DNA of 64,000 bases from Chaunax sp. Z400 (GCA_037577475.1 CM075184.1:8262594-8326593), one strand, 5' to 3'; positions 49,154 to 60,991 are shown, numbered from the stretch's first letter. Program-made: numbers and translations. Notes: generated from the letters alone by a model not told the origin.

Positions 49154-51736
49154 AATGCACATACACACATACCTGAACAGGTCAGGGTCCCACTTTGGCC
49201 ACCCCAGTCAGAATAGTGTGGACACGCCCCTGTTCATAACCTTAACTACTCTGTGACTCAAACAGATTTAGAAGTAAGTGTTAGATACTCTCTGTGGATG
49301 CAGCCATGAGGCTAACAGGAGTGTTTCCATCATAGATTTCCTTGACAGTAATGCTGTGAGGCGGATACAACTGTCTCTGAGACAGAGAGGTAAACAGGTT
49401 GGGTGTTAGCTGTCAGCTCGACAGACATCCATCTCTTCTCAGGCTCTATCATACTGTTGGGAGCATTTCATCAGAGGAAGACGGAGCAATGGCCTTTTGT
49501 GAGTGTGGGCTTATATTTAACAGAGGGACCTTGACACCTTCCCTACAGGTGCATATGGAAGCTTTGCTCCTTTAGGCTGAAATGACAGATGTCAATATTG
49601 AAGAACGGCTTTAGTCACCCAGAAAAGCTGCAATCCGTCGTCAGTAAACTATTTATTGTACAGCACATTGATGTGTCCAGCAGAATTACCAGTGGATGCA
49701 AACGTATGGAGAAAGCTTCACATGTCAGTGACCTCGGGTTTCTTTGGAAAGAGTATTTAGATGAACTCTGAAGTTTTGATTTGACACTTTAAGTTTTTCA
49801 CTTGGTCATAACTGATAACAGTAATGCCAACAATCTGTTAATAATCTGATGTGAGCATTTTAATGTAATGTTAATTACTGCCATTGCGTTGTGTATTGTG
49901 TATTGTATGTTTATATTTAAATGTATAAGCTAATGCATTAGACAGTAATTAAGGCCTGCTTCATGTTTCAGTACATGACATACTTTTTTAAACGTGTCAT
50001 GTTGGAGCAGTGAGATCATTTAATTAAACTTTGTTGTTTCACTTATTTTAATCGCCACGTGACAGTTTTGATCATTTGGCTGTGATTACAGTTTAACTCA
50101 TCTGTTTCAGTTTTATCCATCAGTTGTCTAATTGCTTGATTACACCGGAACGCCTGAGTCACGCTCTGGTGGCGTCATGACGTGGCTGAAGCACAGAAAT
50201 CCAGGACAAATGATCAAATTAACAAAATGTGAGAAAATCAACAAAACCAGGCAGGAAAATTCTTCACTTCTGAAGCCATGAGGCGGACAGAACAAACCGC
50301 CTGGTGGACTCAAACATGAAGTTTGTTCACTAATGTTCACTAAACTGTTCGAGCTACGGAATTTGCTGAGAGACAGTTTTGCAAGACCAGAATTGGCCTA
50401 ATTTTCCTTTTATGTCTCTTTCTGTTTTACTTTGGGTCAAAAGATTTTCCATCACGTTGGGTCAGCTTACATACATTTGATTTGTGTTATTAATTTCAAG
50501 AGCTTCAGTGTTTTTCCTTACTTTTTCCAAAGTATTTACTCATGTAAATTAACATAAGTGTTTCAAATTTAAATGTAGAAATTGATGTACCCTTTCAAAC
50601 AAAGAAAAAGGCTACATGTTATGGAAATAGCAGTGAAAAGTTAAAAAGGAGGAGAGAATGGAGGGAGGGACATTTTCTTTCTGCTGATTTGACTGCTTAT
50701 TATGGTGCATGTGATTTCTTACCAGAATAAACCAGACCAGAAACAAGTGGCTTGGTTTGGACACATTTTCAGCAGTGGCTTGAAAATAAGATCTGCAAGA
50801 TATCCTCAACTGACTGCTGCAATTTAGTGATTTAGGGTTTTAGATGCCTTGAAACGTGGCCTATGTTATGTCATAACCAAAACTCAGATGAGCACAAGGT
50901 CTCCCCTCTTTCCTGTCGTCTGTTTTATCTGTATAGAAGGATTATCATCCGCTCTCAGCCATTTATTTAATTTATTTTTAAGTTACAAGTTGAAATCTGT
51001 GAATTTTGGAGACCACTTGTGATGGTTTAACTGAGTGATTGAGAGAATTCACATTTTTTATATTTTGAAATGTACCAAACTAAGTCTAAACATGGAAAAC
51101 CTAAAACATTTTTGTCTGAGGATTTGAGTCTAAGGGGTCGTTTAGATGTGGCATCTGAATATGTGGTGCCTTGGAGGTTTCCACTTTCATGTCTGCCGTT
51201 AATAAGCAAACACAACCACTTGCACCAATTAGCATTGCCAGCAATTAGCAACTAGTATCGTGAAAACAGCAAATCATGCATGCTCACCAGTTAGGCTATA
51301 CTATTAGCAAGAAATTGACAGGTTGTCCTGCGATCCCTAAATGAATATAATCACCTTCTCTTTCTTGTTCAGTTTGGCTGTAATTCTACTGGATGTTGGA
51401 ACATCCTTAGATGGAAAGAGTGAATAAGTCCTGTGCAGCTGATTGGTTAATTATTCTTAATGACATGTGGTGTTCTTAAAAAAAAAAAAAAGCATTGCTT
51501 TTGGTTGGAAGTGAACCTAATGGTTGCCTTCATTTAAAAAAAAGAAAGAAAAAAGATGATGACATTTCTGCATCAGTATACACGATCCAAACTGGATGAT
51601 CAAATGAGTAAATCTGAGTATTCCAAAGCAAAACTGTAAATAATAGTCGATGATCCTGGTAAGATGGAAGGTTTGGTCACATGACATCAATCACCATGGC
51701 TTTTAGAAGAAATGGAGGTAAGAGAGAGGAAGAGAT
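49154..51736. other. Non-coding stretch, no gene seen
   Basis: AT-rich unique sequence. A runs at 51478-51492 and 51535-51555. The frames at 49589-49771, 50140-50340 and 50612-50809 show no domain. Confidence 0.5.
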
Positions 51737-51947
51737 GGAGAGAGAACAGAGAGAAGGAGAAGGGGAGAGAACAGAGAGAAGGAGAAGGGGAGAGAACAGA
51801 GAGAAGGAGAAGGGGAGAGAACAGAGAGAACAGAGAGAAGGAGAAGGGGAGAGAACAGAGAGAAGGAGAAGGGGAGAGAACAGAGAGAACAGAGAGAAGG
51901 AGAAGGGGAGAGAACAGAGAGAACAGAGAGGCCAAAGAAGGGACACA
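51737..51947 (+). repeat. Purine-rich 25-bp minisatellite, T-free
   Basis: The unit is AGGGGAGAGAACAGAGAGAA followed by GGAGA (25 bp). The AGGGG word starts at 51761, 51786, 51811, 51845, 51870 and 51904, giving spacings of 25, 25, 34, 25 and 34; the 34-bp units carry an extra 9-mer AGAGAGAAC. The plus strand has no T from 51737 to 51947, so no stop codon is possible in any of the six frames. This explains the overlapping Arg/Glu-rich and Ser/Leu-rich frames here; none is a gene. Mirror-like purine tracts of this kind can adopt triplex structure. Confidence 0.9.
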
Positions 51948-53263
51948 TCAGCCATCAGTCATTGAACGATTGAAGAGCACATTTCCAATCACAACAAATA
52001 TACATTGGACATGTATTTGCTCTATAACATTATTATTTTGCTCTATGGTTGTTATCTTGGCTGATTTGCTTAAGCTCACATTCACATTAAAAGAAGAAGA
52101 GTACTAATTTGCACTGATTTAAATTTTAAACAACAATCATTGTCAGTCAGCTTCATTTTTTTTCGCTGTTTCTTCCTTTCTTGCATTCTTTTCCCTTTTT
52201 TGTCAGTGAAAGAATTTTTAAACATAATTCTTATATTCATCTTTATTGAAATGTGTGGGAAGAACAATAGAGACTAAAACAGAGAGAAAAAAGAGCTTTG
52301 TGTAGAGACATCCATTACTGCTGCTTTGCCCCAGTTTGAATCCCAGTTTTCCTTTTTGATTACCATTTTCTGCATAAACTCATAAAGTTAACAAGATGTA
52401 CTCTTCCTGTATTCTCTTCCTCTGTGTGTCCTGAAGGATTTATTCTCAGAACCTCGTCAGTGATCTTCAGAGTCAGTCAGTATCTGGATACCAATTTGAC
52501 ATTTTAATATCACCGAAAGACTTTTTAGTTTCAACTGTTTTTCACCAAAAAGAGCAGAAGAAGGAATTTCCAGCAACTGAAACACGTCTTTCACTCTTTC
52601 TACCTCTCAGTGACAAAGTGTGAGTCCAGGATCTACTAACAGTGCAGGGCCATGTACACATTATTCCAGAGAAGCAGTGCAATCATCTGGCCAGACACTG
52701 TTTTTAAAAGGAGTAGAACAAGTAAGAACATCTGTTTAGTGATTTCAATTTAGAATTAGCCCACAATGATAGAAAGAAAGCCAGAATGGTGGAGGTGCAG
52801 CCGTGCCTGGTGGCTACAAGGCCAGAACCTATGTATGTTCACGATCCGATTTCAGATAGACGGAGAGATGTTTCATGGTAACAGATCATAGAATCATCTG
52901 TGTTTTCAATTTCAAATGCTTTTTTTTTCACAAGTGAAAAACTCTAAAACGTTAAAGATATTAAATACAATTCACAAATTATTTTCTATCCACTGAAACC
53001 TGGCTAATGTTCTTGCTCCATAACACTCTGCTCATTCTCCAATCCGAAACTGAAGCGCAGAAATACATTTTTGACGATAGAGATCTTATCGCAAATGGAC
53101 CTGATGACACTCAGTCCGAAATAAACCAGAGGATAATTACACCTAATTCAAAATGCATTTACCCCAACAGATAGCCCACCATAAAACAAGTGGATTAAAA
53201 GAGCAGTAATCTTCACCAACTTAATCAACTAAACTCTGAGTTTGAGTTATTTTTAAATTTCAG
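51948..53263. other. Non-coding stretch, no gene seen
   Basis: AT-rich unique sequence with T runs near 52155-52200 and 52920-52929. No domain in the short frames. Confidence 0.5.
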
Positions 53264-53460
53264 ATACTTTATTCATCACACAGGGGGAATTTGACCCATC
53301 CCTGAGGAGCAGTGGGCTGCCACTACATTGCGGCGCCTGAGGAGCAAATTGGGGTTCAGTGTCTTGCTCAAGGATACTTTGACTTGTAGAGAGTGGGGAT
53401 CGAACCACCGACCTTTTTTTCCGTGAGTGACCGCTCTGCCTCCTGAGCCACAGCCGCCCC
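53264..53460 (-). mobile_element. tRNA-derived SINE (V-SINE-like), near full length
   Basis: On the minus strand the element begins GGGGCGGCTGTGGCTCAGGA. It has an A-box-like TGGCTCAGGAGG (53450-53439) and a B box GGTTCGATCC (53406-53397), spaced as in a tRNA-type RNA polymerase III promoter. The body contains CCTTGAGCAAGACACTGAAC and CCCAATTTGCTCC, a block shared by many fish SINEs. The end, TGATGAATAAAGTATCTG, resembles the 3' end of the LINE at 58216-60415. The family name is from recall; the promoter boxes and tail are seen directly. The frames at 53253-53621 cross it and are not genes. Confidence 0.75.
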
Positions 53461-54589
53461 GGAAATGTGAAGGAAATATGAAATATGAAGAAGCAGGCAA
53501 AGAAGGATCGGCTCTCTTTCAGTTCACCAGCAGCACAAAGCAAACCCAGTGCTGTTACGTGAGCATACGCCCCCTGTTCTAAATACACCCAGGTGTCTGA
53601 ATCCATTCGAAAACATGCCAAAATAAAGAATAAACTTCTTAAGAAGAGAAAAAGGAGCCTGATATGAACCTATGACACAACTTAATCACACGGTTAGGGA
53701 ACAAATGCAGTCATTGCCACATAAAGGTAACAGTAGTCTACCTTATATCCATGTTCTGGTGACCCGATTATCTGCCCCCGACTCCTCCATCTGTGGACTG
53801 GCTCTATAACAATGTCACATTTTTCCACTTATGCTCCCAACAAACAAGGGTCATAATACTTAATGAGCCCAGCCTCATTCCCAGGGTGTCAGATACCTCT
53901 TTTTTCACAAAACCCTTGGCATTTCTTTCATACTCATGTACGTCTATAGATGGGATGCACCAGGCTTTAATATGCATCATTATGAGAGCATTATTAGAGC
54001 AACTGCAAAATGTGACATAGTTTAGACAATGAGTCCCAACAGGGTGGAGTGGTGGGTCACACATGACTTTCACCCAAAAGACCAGAGTTCACAAAAGTGC
54101 CATTTCAAAAGTGCCATTTCAAACAGGAGAGACTACAAAGAGGAACAATAGAGTGAGACAATTAGAGGAATATCAATCTATTGTATAGTCTTGTCTATAG
54201 TCTTATAGATGCTCAGCCATGGATAAGGTATTTTGATAAAGAACCTGGATCACCACCACCTCACCCCATCTCTTCTCCCTCCCAATGCATCCTCTATAAA
54301 CAATGAAAAGTTAATGAAGAGGTAACTTAATGATGTAATTAATATAGGAGAGCCCAAGGTCAAAGCTGGCTACAGTCTGGAGATGGGCACAGGACAGGGC
54401 CAGGTGAAAACACATGGCTTTAGAGGCCTCTATGTATCACACACAGCATTATTATTAGAGGTACAGTGTGGATCTAAAAGCAAACTAATTTAAGCTCTTT
54501 ATATGTCATTATTCAGGTGCACATTTTATAAGGCTTGGACCTGCAGAAAAGGACAGATGAGTTTCGTCATGGACTTCGCCATCATTTCA
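53461..54589. other. Non-coding stretch, no gene seen
   Basis: A perfect 14-bp tandem duplication AAAAGTGCCATTTC lies at 54093-54120. The overlapping frames at 53793-54073 on both strands have no domain. Confidence 0.5.
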
Positions 54590-54850
54590 ACAATAATAAA
54601 TATTACATTGTGTTTGTGATATGACTTACGTCACATGAACTAGTAAAAAAAAAGAAGTTGCACAGGTTAGCGTTTGAGCCTAAGTTAAAATGAATCAATG
54701 ATGACTTTTGGTTTCACGTGAGACACTAGAAATAGGATTCTGGGTGAAAGTCCTGCAAGTTGTTCAACCCAACCGTCCAACCCCAACCTCCACCATGTGG
54801 AATCTGTCTCGTTCTTTATACTACGTAACCTGACATCTTTATCTCTACGA
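54590..54850 (+). repeat. Probable old dispersed repeat
   Basis: CTTTTGGTTTCACGTGAGACAC, then TTCTGGGTGAAAGTCCTG and CCAACCGTCCAACCCCAACC follow the order of a dispersed repeat common in fish genomes. Assigned from recall only; ends are approximate. Confidence 0.35.
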
Positions 54851-55154
54851 CATTCACTCCTAAAGGGAAGTGATTGATTTAATGCATGAAAAGCAAAATG
54901 GGTTGTGATGTCACACTGTTCATTGGTAGCAATGAGGGGTTTGAGGTCTTCTGTACCAACCTAACCCTAACCCCAGAGACATCTGGACAGGAGGAGCATG
55001 TATATTCTTCTGCGTGTGATATGTGTATCTATGTGTGTGTAGGGATAAGGGTGTGGGTAGCAAGAGTAGATGGATGTTTATGCATGTTTATGCATATGTA
55101 ATGTGTTCATTTGGAGCTGTGTGTGTGGGCTTTTGCATTACATTCCTTGTGCAT

Positions 55155-55155
<1 letters not shown>

Positions 55156-55210
<55 letters not shown>
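55156..55210. repeat. (GT)n microsatellite, 55 bp
   Basis: Pure GT tract. The frame at 55023-55232 is read into it. Confidence 0.97.
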
Positions 55211-55211
<1 letters not shown>

Positions 55212-55235
55212 TGTTTGATAGTCAGGGATTAGTTC

Positions 55236-55272
55236 TTAAGTTAAAGCTAAGTTAAAGTTAAAGTTAAAGCTG
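55236..55272. repeat. (AAAGTT)n short tandem repeat
   Basis: GTTAAA units in tandem with two GCTAA/GCT variants, about six units. Confidence 0.85.
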
Positions 55273-55382
55273 TTGATTAAAACTGAAAGACACAGTAGCG
55301 AGTTTGGTGGAGCCAGGTATGATCAATACAGCTCTGTTGAATGGCCACTTCCCCTACTTGCTGATCACTTGGTCCTCTGTTA

Positions 55383-55444
55383 GTGTGTGTGTGTGTGTGT
55401 GTGTGGGTGTGTGTGTGTGGGTGTGTGTGTGTGTGTGTGTGTGT
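55383..55444. repeat. (GT)n microsatellite, imperfect, 62 bp
   Basis: GT tract interrupted by two GGGT units. Confidence 0.95.
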
Positions 55445-57596
55445 AAGGCAGTGAGTGTGTTGGACGTGTGAACATTATGCCTTTAAATCGTCAGTGAATG
55501 AAATACATTTTAAAAAAAGACACTTAACTTTGAATTTGTTGTAGATTAGCCTCAGAAAATGTCCGGATGGGGCTGAAAATACCAACCGAACACATTATTA
55601 CATGCATGGAATCATAAGAAAGGCCACGGACAGTGTATAAGAGAGGGTAAGATGATAAGGAATGAAGGAGAGGATAGAGGTTCTCTGGATGCCGGTTACC
55701 CAGCAGCCAGGTGCTCTTAGTCTTCGATCTGTTTGGCCTCCACAGGGCTAAAGAAGTGTCTACACCTCACTTTATCCCCTTATAGCCTCTCGCACCACAA
55801 CATATGGGGGAGGGGAGGAGGAGACTGAGGAAGGGCTGAATGAAGAAGACGCAGAGGGAGGAAAGTAATAATAAAGTGTATCGCTACAGTTAAGCATCAC
55901 AGTGAAAACATGCAGCCTGTTGTGTAGCGACTATAGAGTGAAACGGCCAGGATGGGGTCATTCTGGTCCTTTTACAATTATCTTTTCTCTCCTGAAGCCA
56001 TGGGGAAAATAAGAATGTTTTTTTTTTCCATATGTATTTCTCATCATGTTCATATCACCAGTGCAGCTTTTTCTGGTGGCAGTGTCAAGTCTTCTCTCCT
56101 CTCTCTTTATACACATTACAACCATTAAAGGTTGGTTTTGAGAAGGTTTAATAAAAATAAAAAAAAAATTTTTAAGGCAATAATAATTTTCATTTTATTT
56201 TGCTTCTCTACATACATGCATATAAATGCAAGAGAATTTTTTTTTTTTTTTGCCAAACTGCCCCATTAAGTCCTGAATGAATGCCGGTAAAGTTATAGGC
56301 TGAGACATCACATCTACATTGCAAAGCAGTGGTCCTTCAATAGTTGTCATGTCAAAAATGGGAAGCTGACTGTTTTTTTTTTACTTCTCACTCTCTCAGG
56401 AGATATCCTGTACTTTACTCCTTAGATGTTAATGTAATGTTTTCAGTCTGTTAAAACGTTGGCACATTGGTTTTAAGGAATGTGTGTGTGTGTGTGTGTG
56501 TATGTGTGCGTTATGTTGTTTTGGCAACGTGCAGGTGAAGTGTGACAACCTTTCCAATGCAACTCAGCGATTCTTCGGCCGTTTTATATAGATATAAAAC
56601 TATATAGATATATATTAAAAAGCAAAGTATTCGAATGTCAGAGGACACAACATCCGTACTTGAAGTGTTTTTAGATGGTTCAACAGCCTGCACCGGTGCA
56701 GCTACACATGCTCACAACCTTTGTTAGGAATCATCACAGGTTTTTCCTGTCGATCTCTTCCCTGTGCTAAAAGCAGAATATACTAAACTTAGCTTCCCCA
56801 AGGCAATCTGTGATCCATCTGATCTGCTGTCCAGCAGACACGGTAATGCACTGGCACTGTGCAGCACTCTAAGATATTATATTAGAAGCATGGATTCTCC
56901 ATTATTAGATGAAAAGAATGGGATATCTGCTGTGGGTGTTTTATGAAGGTTAAAGAATTTAATTGAAGAATTCAGTGCTGACGTAGCCTGTTATGCATAT
57001 GATATATGCAAAATCATTTGTGTTGCATTCTCATTTTAAGACCAATAATGTAGCCTAATGTGGTTTTAATATGGATTTATGGTTTATGTTTGTAAGGGAT
57101 ACTTAAAATAAAATACATCCCTAACACCTAACAATAAAGGTGCTTTATTCTCTAGTTTCAGTTTGTTTGTTTGTCTTCAGTGTCCAACTCAGCAGCTGCA
57201 GTCACATTCAGAGATCAACTAAGGGAATTTACATCTGCTGGAATGTGTAGAAACGTAGCTGCTAATGTGCTTACAGGTCACATCATGTTGGCCATCCACA
57301 TTTAAGCCTGAAATGCTAAAGCTGCTATTGGTATAAAGTTGGAGAAACAAGCAACCTAAAAAAATAAAAAAAATCCACTCCTCCAGAACACATGACTGCA
57401 CTGACAATCCTGTAGTTCCAGCTGGAAGAGTTTGCCACCATCAACAAGCTCCTTTACCTTTTTCAGCCCAATAAATAGACGAATAAACAACTGTGTTAAA
57501 TGTAACAATCATATAAACACAAGCAAAATAGCCGTCAAGAACGTACCTCAGTCCAAAAATGCTGCCTGGTCCAGCAGTTATTGTTTACTGCTGTCG
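55445..57596. other. Non-coding stretch, no gene seen
   Basis: Contains T runs (56017-56028, 56237-56251), an A run (56158-56168), a GT run at 56482-56501 and an inverted TATATAGATATA-like patch at 56584-56612. 55640-55800 is balanced sequence. No domain in the frames at 56511-56693, 56764-56946 or 57219-57407. Confidence 0.5.
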
Positions 57597-57709
<113 letters not shown>

Positions 57710-58215
57710 GGTTAGCTGTTAAACAAGTCTCTTCCTTGGCACAGGGCTGTTTAGGTTGGATATAAGACAGATGTTCAAAAATGATTTCACTGTGGGTGTG
57801 AAAGTCCAGCACATCATTAGCATCGCTAACTATATCTAACACCACATGTCTCATACACGTGTACACAATATAGTGATGAATATAACAACGAACATGGCTA
57901 TTGGCCATGGCTAGCATGTTAGCGCTGGGAAATTTCTGCTGCACTTTTTACAGCAAGATCGCTAATAGATTTAGCTACATGTAGCCTGATGGAAGACTCC
58001 AGAGTCCCCTCGGGTAGGCAGGTACAGGCCAAATGAAATGACTGGTAGGACTCCCACAGACTTAATGATTTATTCATTTTATTTCTGTCAGGATTTTTAA
58101 AGATTTCCTCTACAAATGTTACAAAAAGGCATCTAAAATATGTTACCAAACTTACCTTTAATTATTGTGAAATCGCTATACACCATCATCATATGTTTAC
58201 CACTATAAATGTACA
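57710..58215. other. Non-coding flank of the LINE
   Basis: AT-rich unique sequence with no recognised feature; it ends at the pentanucleotide tail of the LINE. Confidence 0.5.
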
Positions 58216-58240
58216 AAGATAAGATAAGATAAGATAAGAT
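58216..58240 (-). repeat. (ATCTT)5 tail of the LINE
   Basis: Five perfect AAGAT units on the plus strand. Short tandem repeats instead of poly-A are typical ends of L2/CR1-group LINEs. Confidence 0.9.
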
Positions 58241-60415
58241 ATCCCTTTATTAGTCCCACAGTGGGGAAATTTACAATATTGCAGCAGCACAGTGTACAAA
58301 AAACACAGCAGGAGGAGGGGAAATAACATTTTTAAAAATACAATACAATAAAGGAGGGGGGTGTAAAGTGTCTCAAAAATATATTCACAGTACTATTAGA
58401 AAAAGTGTCTCAGTAATTCTCACAGTACTACTAATTGTTTGGTCTACTGGGAGCAGTGCTGATTATACAGTCTAACAGCTGCAGGAAGGAAAGACTTGCG
58501 AAAGCGCTCCTTCACGCACTTTGGGTGAAGCAACCTGTCGCTGAAGGAGCTCTCCAGTGCTGTTATTTGGTCCCGCATCGGGTGGGAGTGATTGTCCATA
58601 ATGGATGACAGCTTAGTTGTCATCCTCCTTTCTCCCACCACCTCCACTGGGTCCAGTGGGCATCCCAGGACAGAGCTGGCCTTCCTTATTAGCTTGTCGA
58701 GTCTTTTCCTGTCCGACACTGAGATGCCGCTGCCCCAGCAGACCACACCATAGAAAATGGCTGATGCCACCACGGTGTCGTAAAATGTCTTGAGGAGTGC
58801 TCCCTGCACTCCAAAGGACCTGAGTCTCCTGAGCAGATAGAGTCTGCTCTGGCCTTTCCTATAAAGTGCCGTGGTATTGTCTGTCCAGTCCAGTTTATTG
58901 TTCAGGTGAACACCCAGGTACTTATAAGATGTCACCATCTCAATGTCTGTTCCCTGAATGTTCACCGGGTCCGGGGGGGAGTGTGTGTGCCTGCGGAAAT
59001 CAACCACCAGTTCCTTGGTTTTCCCTGCGTTGATCTGGAGTTGGTTCCGCTGGCACCAGACCACAAAGTCCTGCGTCAGTTCTCTGTATTCCCTGTCGTC
59101 CCCATCTGTGATGAGGCCGACGATGGCAGAGTCATCAGAGAACTTCTGCAGGTGACAGGTGGGTGAGTTGTAGTGGAAGTCTGCAGTGTAGAGGGTGAAG
59201 AGGAACGGAGCCAGGACCGTTCCCTGTGGGGCCCCCGTACTGCAGACAACCATGTCGGACACACAGTCCCGTGACCTCACATACTGTGGACGGTTGGTGA
59301 GGTAGTCCAGTATCCAGCATGTGAGGTGGTGGTCCACACTGGTGTGCTCCAGCTTGTCCCTCAGAAGCTGAGGCTGTATCGTGTTGAAAGCACTGGAGAA
59401 ATCAAAGAACATGATTCTCACAGTGCTTCCTGGCTTCTCCAGGTGAGAGAGGGCTCGGTGTTGGAGGAAGATGACGGCGTCGTCCACCCCGATGCCAGGT
59501 TGGTAGGCAAACTGAAGCGGGTCCATTGCTGGGCTCACCAGGGGGCGGAGATGAACAAGGACCAGCCGCTCCAGGGTCTTCATCAGGTGGGATGTTAGAG
59601 CCACCGGCCTGTAGCTGTTGAGGTCCTTGGGGTGCGGAGTCTTGGGGACAGGTACCACGCAGGATGTTTTCCACACCTGTGGCACTCTCCCCAGCTTCAG
59701 GCTCAGGTTGAACATTTGTTCAACTATCCCACACAGCTGGTCTGCGCAGGACTTCAGGAGCCTGGAGCTGATGCCGTCCGGACCCGCAGCCTTCCTCGCC
59801 TTCATCTTCCTGAGCTGATCTCTCACCTGGAGAGTTGTGAGGGACAGGGTGGAGCAGGTGGGCTGTGTGCTGAAGTTTGTGGATGGGGGGGATGGTGGTG
59901 TTGAGCTGATGAGATGAGCAGTGGGGGGTGGCCGTGAGCTGAGTGTTGCAGGAAGAGAGGTGGAGGAGGGGGTGGGGCAGTGTCCTGGAGGTGCCAATGA
60001 AGGGGGTTGCAGCAGGCTTGGCTGGGCTGGGGGAGGGGCAGATGACTGATCAAACCTATTGAAAAATAAGTTCAGATCATTCACCCACTGTTGGTCCCCC
60101 GCAGACTGGGAGTTTGGTTCCTTGTGGCCAGAGATGTTTTTCAGGCCTTTCCAAACTCCACTGGTGTTGTTCTGCTGCAGCTGATCCTCCATCTTCCTCC
60201 TGAAGCTGTTCTTCCCCTCCCTGATCTTCCTCCTTAGCTCCTTCTGTACAATCTTCAGCTCCTCCTTATTTCCTGACTTAAAGGCCCTCTTCTTCTCCTT
60301 GAGGAGAGCCTTTATGTCAGGGTTAATCCACGGTTTATTGTTGGAAAAACACCGTACAGTCCTGGTGGGTACGGTGTTTTCCACACAGAAGTTGATGTAG
60401 TCAAATAGACAAGGT
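58216..60415 (-). mobile_element. 5'-truncated L2/CR1-group LINE
   Basis: The element lies on the minus strand, with its 3' end at 58216. From 5' to 3' it holds the linker between endonuclease and RT, a complete RT domain and C-terminal region, a 3' UTR of about 200 bp (58241-58443) and a tail of five ATCTT units (58240-58216). The last bases before the tail, CACTGTGGGACTAATAAAGG, are a familiar fish LINE ending. The 3' UTR contains a near-tandem duplication (58365-58399 and 58402-58434, both starting AAAGTGTCTC). The apurinic-type endonuclease and any ORF1 are missing, so this is a typical dead-on-arrival copy. I see no clear target-site duplication. The 5' limit is placed where family similarity fades, about residue 21 of the ORF. 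Confidence 0.85.
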
Positions 60416-60471
60416 CTAGGTCTGGTGTTCCCACCGACGGCGTGGTTTGTCCATGGTTCACACACAGACAC
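58444..60471 (-). CDS. LINE ORF2 fragment: reverse transcriptase, 675 codons, endonuclease missing
   Basis: This frame encodes the RT part of a non-LTR retrotransposon polyprotein, which would copy element RNA at a nicked chromosomal target. Residues 22-115 are the basic, coiled-coil-prone linker (NNKPWINPDIKALL, then KKRAFKSGNKEELK). Residues 145-205 are Pro/Ser-rich. RT follows: KAAGPDGI (227-234), YRPVALTS (287-294), QFAYQPGIGVDDAV (320-333), motif A FFDFSSAFNTI (355-365, catalytic D357), motif B GAPQGTVLAP (413-422), motif C FSDD (444-447), KTKELVVDF (484-492) and YKYLGVHL (516-523). All three catalytic aspartates are present; FSDD in place of FADD is usual in this fish lineage. A full ORF2 would have an endonuclease of over 200 residues first. 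The start codon and first 20 or so residues probably come from flanking DNA. The frame is uninterrupted, so the insertion looks fairly young, but it cannot supply a full machinery. Confidence 0.85.
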   Translation of the reverse strand: MSVCEPWTNHAVGGNTRPRPCLFDYINFCVENTVPTRTVRCFSNNKPWINPDIKALLKEKKRAFKSGNKEELKIVQKELRRKIREGKNSFRRKMEDQLQQNNTSGVWKGLKNISGHKEPNSQSAGDQQWVNDLNLFFNRFDQSSAPPPAQPSLLQPPSLAPPGHCPTPSSTSLPATLSSRPPPTAHLISSTPPSPPSTNFSTQPTCSTLSLTTLQVRDQLRKMKARKAAGPDGISSRLLKSCADQLCGIVEQMFNLSLKLGRVPQVWKTSCVVPVPKTPHPKDLNSYRPVALTSHLMKTLERLVLVHLRPLVSPAMDPLQFAYQPGIGVDDAVIFLQHRALSHLEKPGSTVRIMFFDFSSAFNTIQPQLLRDKLEHTSVDHHLTCWILDYLTNRPQYVRSRDCVSDMVVCSTGAPQGTVLAPFLFTLYTADFHYNSPTCHLQKFSDDSAIVGLITDGDDREYRELTQDFVVWCQRNQLQINAGKTKELVVDFRRHTHSPPDPVNIQGTDIEMVTSYKYLGVHLNNKLDWTDNTTALYRKGQSRLYLLRRLRSFGVQGALLKTFYDTVVASAIFYGVVCWGSGISVSDRKRLDKLIRKASSVLGCPLDPVEVVGERRMTTKLSSIMDNHSHPMRDQITALESSFSDRLLHPKCVKERFRKSFLPAAVRLYNQHCSQ

Positions 60472-60953
60472 ACAAAGCGAAGTAGAGGAGACAGGCTGAG
60501 TGACAGGAACCCGAGTTGAGAATGTAGTCGGTACTTTACATGCAATAAAAACGTCCCCAAAACCAAAGATGGTAAAGCTGCGCTCAACACGTGGGTTTTA
60601 GTAGGATGCTTATATCGGACGGTTTGATCTTTGCATTGATAGCCTGCGAGGAAGGCCTGCATATGTTGAGCACCGTGTTAACTTGCGGTCATTTGTAAAC
60701 ACTCATTCTCCCCATCAAATTCCATTAAACCCTGTAGGAACACAAACACACTCTCCAAAAAGAAGCCCCGAAGCAGCAGCATTAAACAACTGCTCTTATT
60801 TGGACGTAAATAGTGTGACCTTACTCTCATAAATCACTCTGAGATTGCACATTTGGCCCAAGCAAACGTAGGCTTCAGGTTTGCACACCCCTTCTGTAAA
60901 CAGGTTCTCTCTCAGCCTCTCACAACGTCAGTACGAGCCAGTAGATGTGTGAG

Positions 60954-60957
<4 letters not shown>
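60472..60957. other. Non-coding flank of the LINE
   Basis: The 116-codon minus frame 60312-60662 overlaps the LINE in another frame and is not a gene. No other feature seen. Confidence 0.5.
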
Positions 60958-60984
<27 letters not shown>

Positions 60985-60991
60985 TTGTGTG
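60958..60991. repeat. (GT)n microsatellite, 34 bp
   Basis: GT tract with one TTT interruption near its right end. Confidence 0.95.

Noticed and set aside
51677..52107. Arg/Glu-rich and Ser/Leu-rich frames over the minisatellite
   Set aside because: The tract lacks T on one strand and hence A on the other, so no stop codon can occur in any frame. The 25-bp unit is not a multiple of three, so no constant peptide repeat is selected.
53397..53450. Possible tRNA gene on the minus strand
   Set aside because: A and B boxes are present but no tRNA cloverleaf follows, and the body and tail are those of a SINE.
54958..54974. CCTAACCCTAACCCC, a telomere-like run
   Set aside because: Only two units; too short to be an interstitial telomere or fusion scar.
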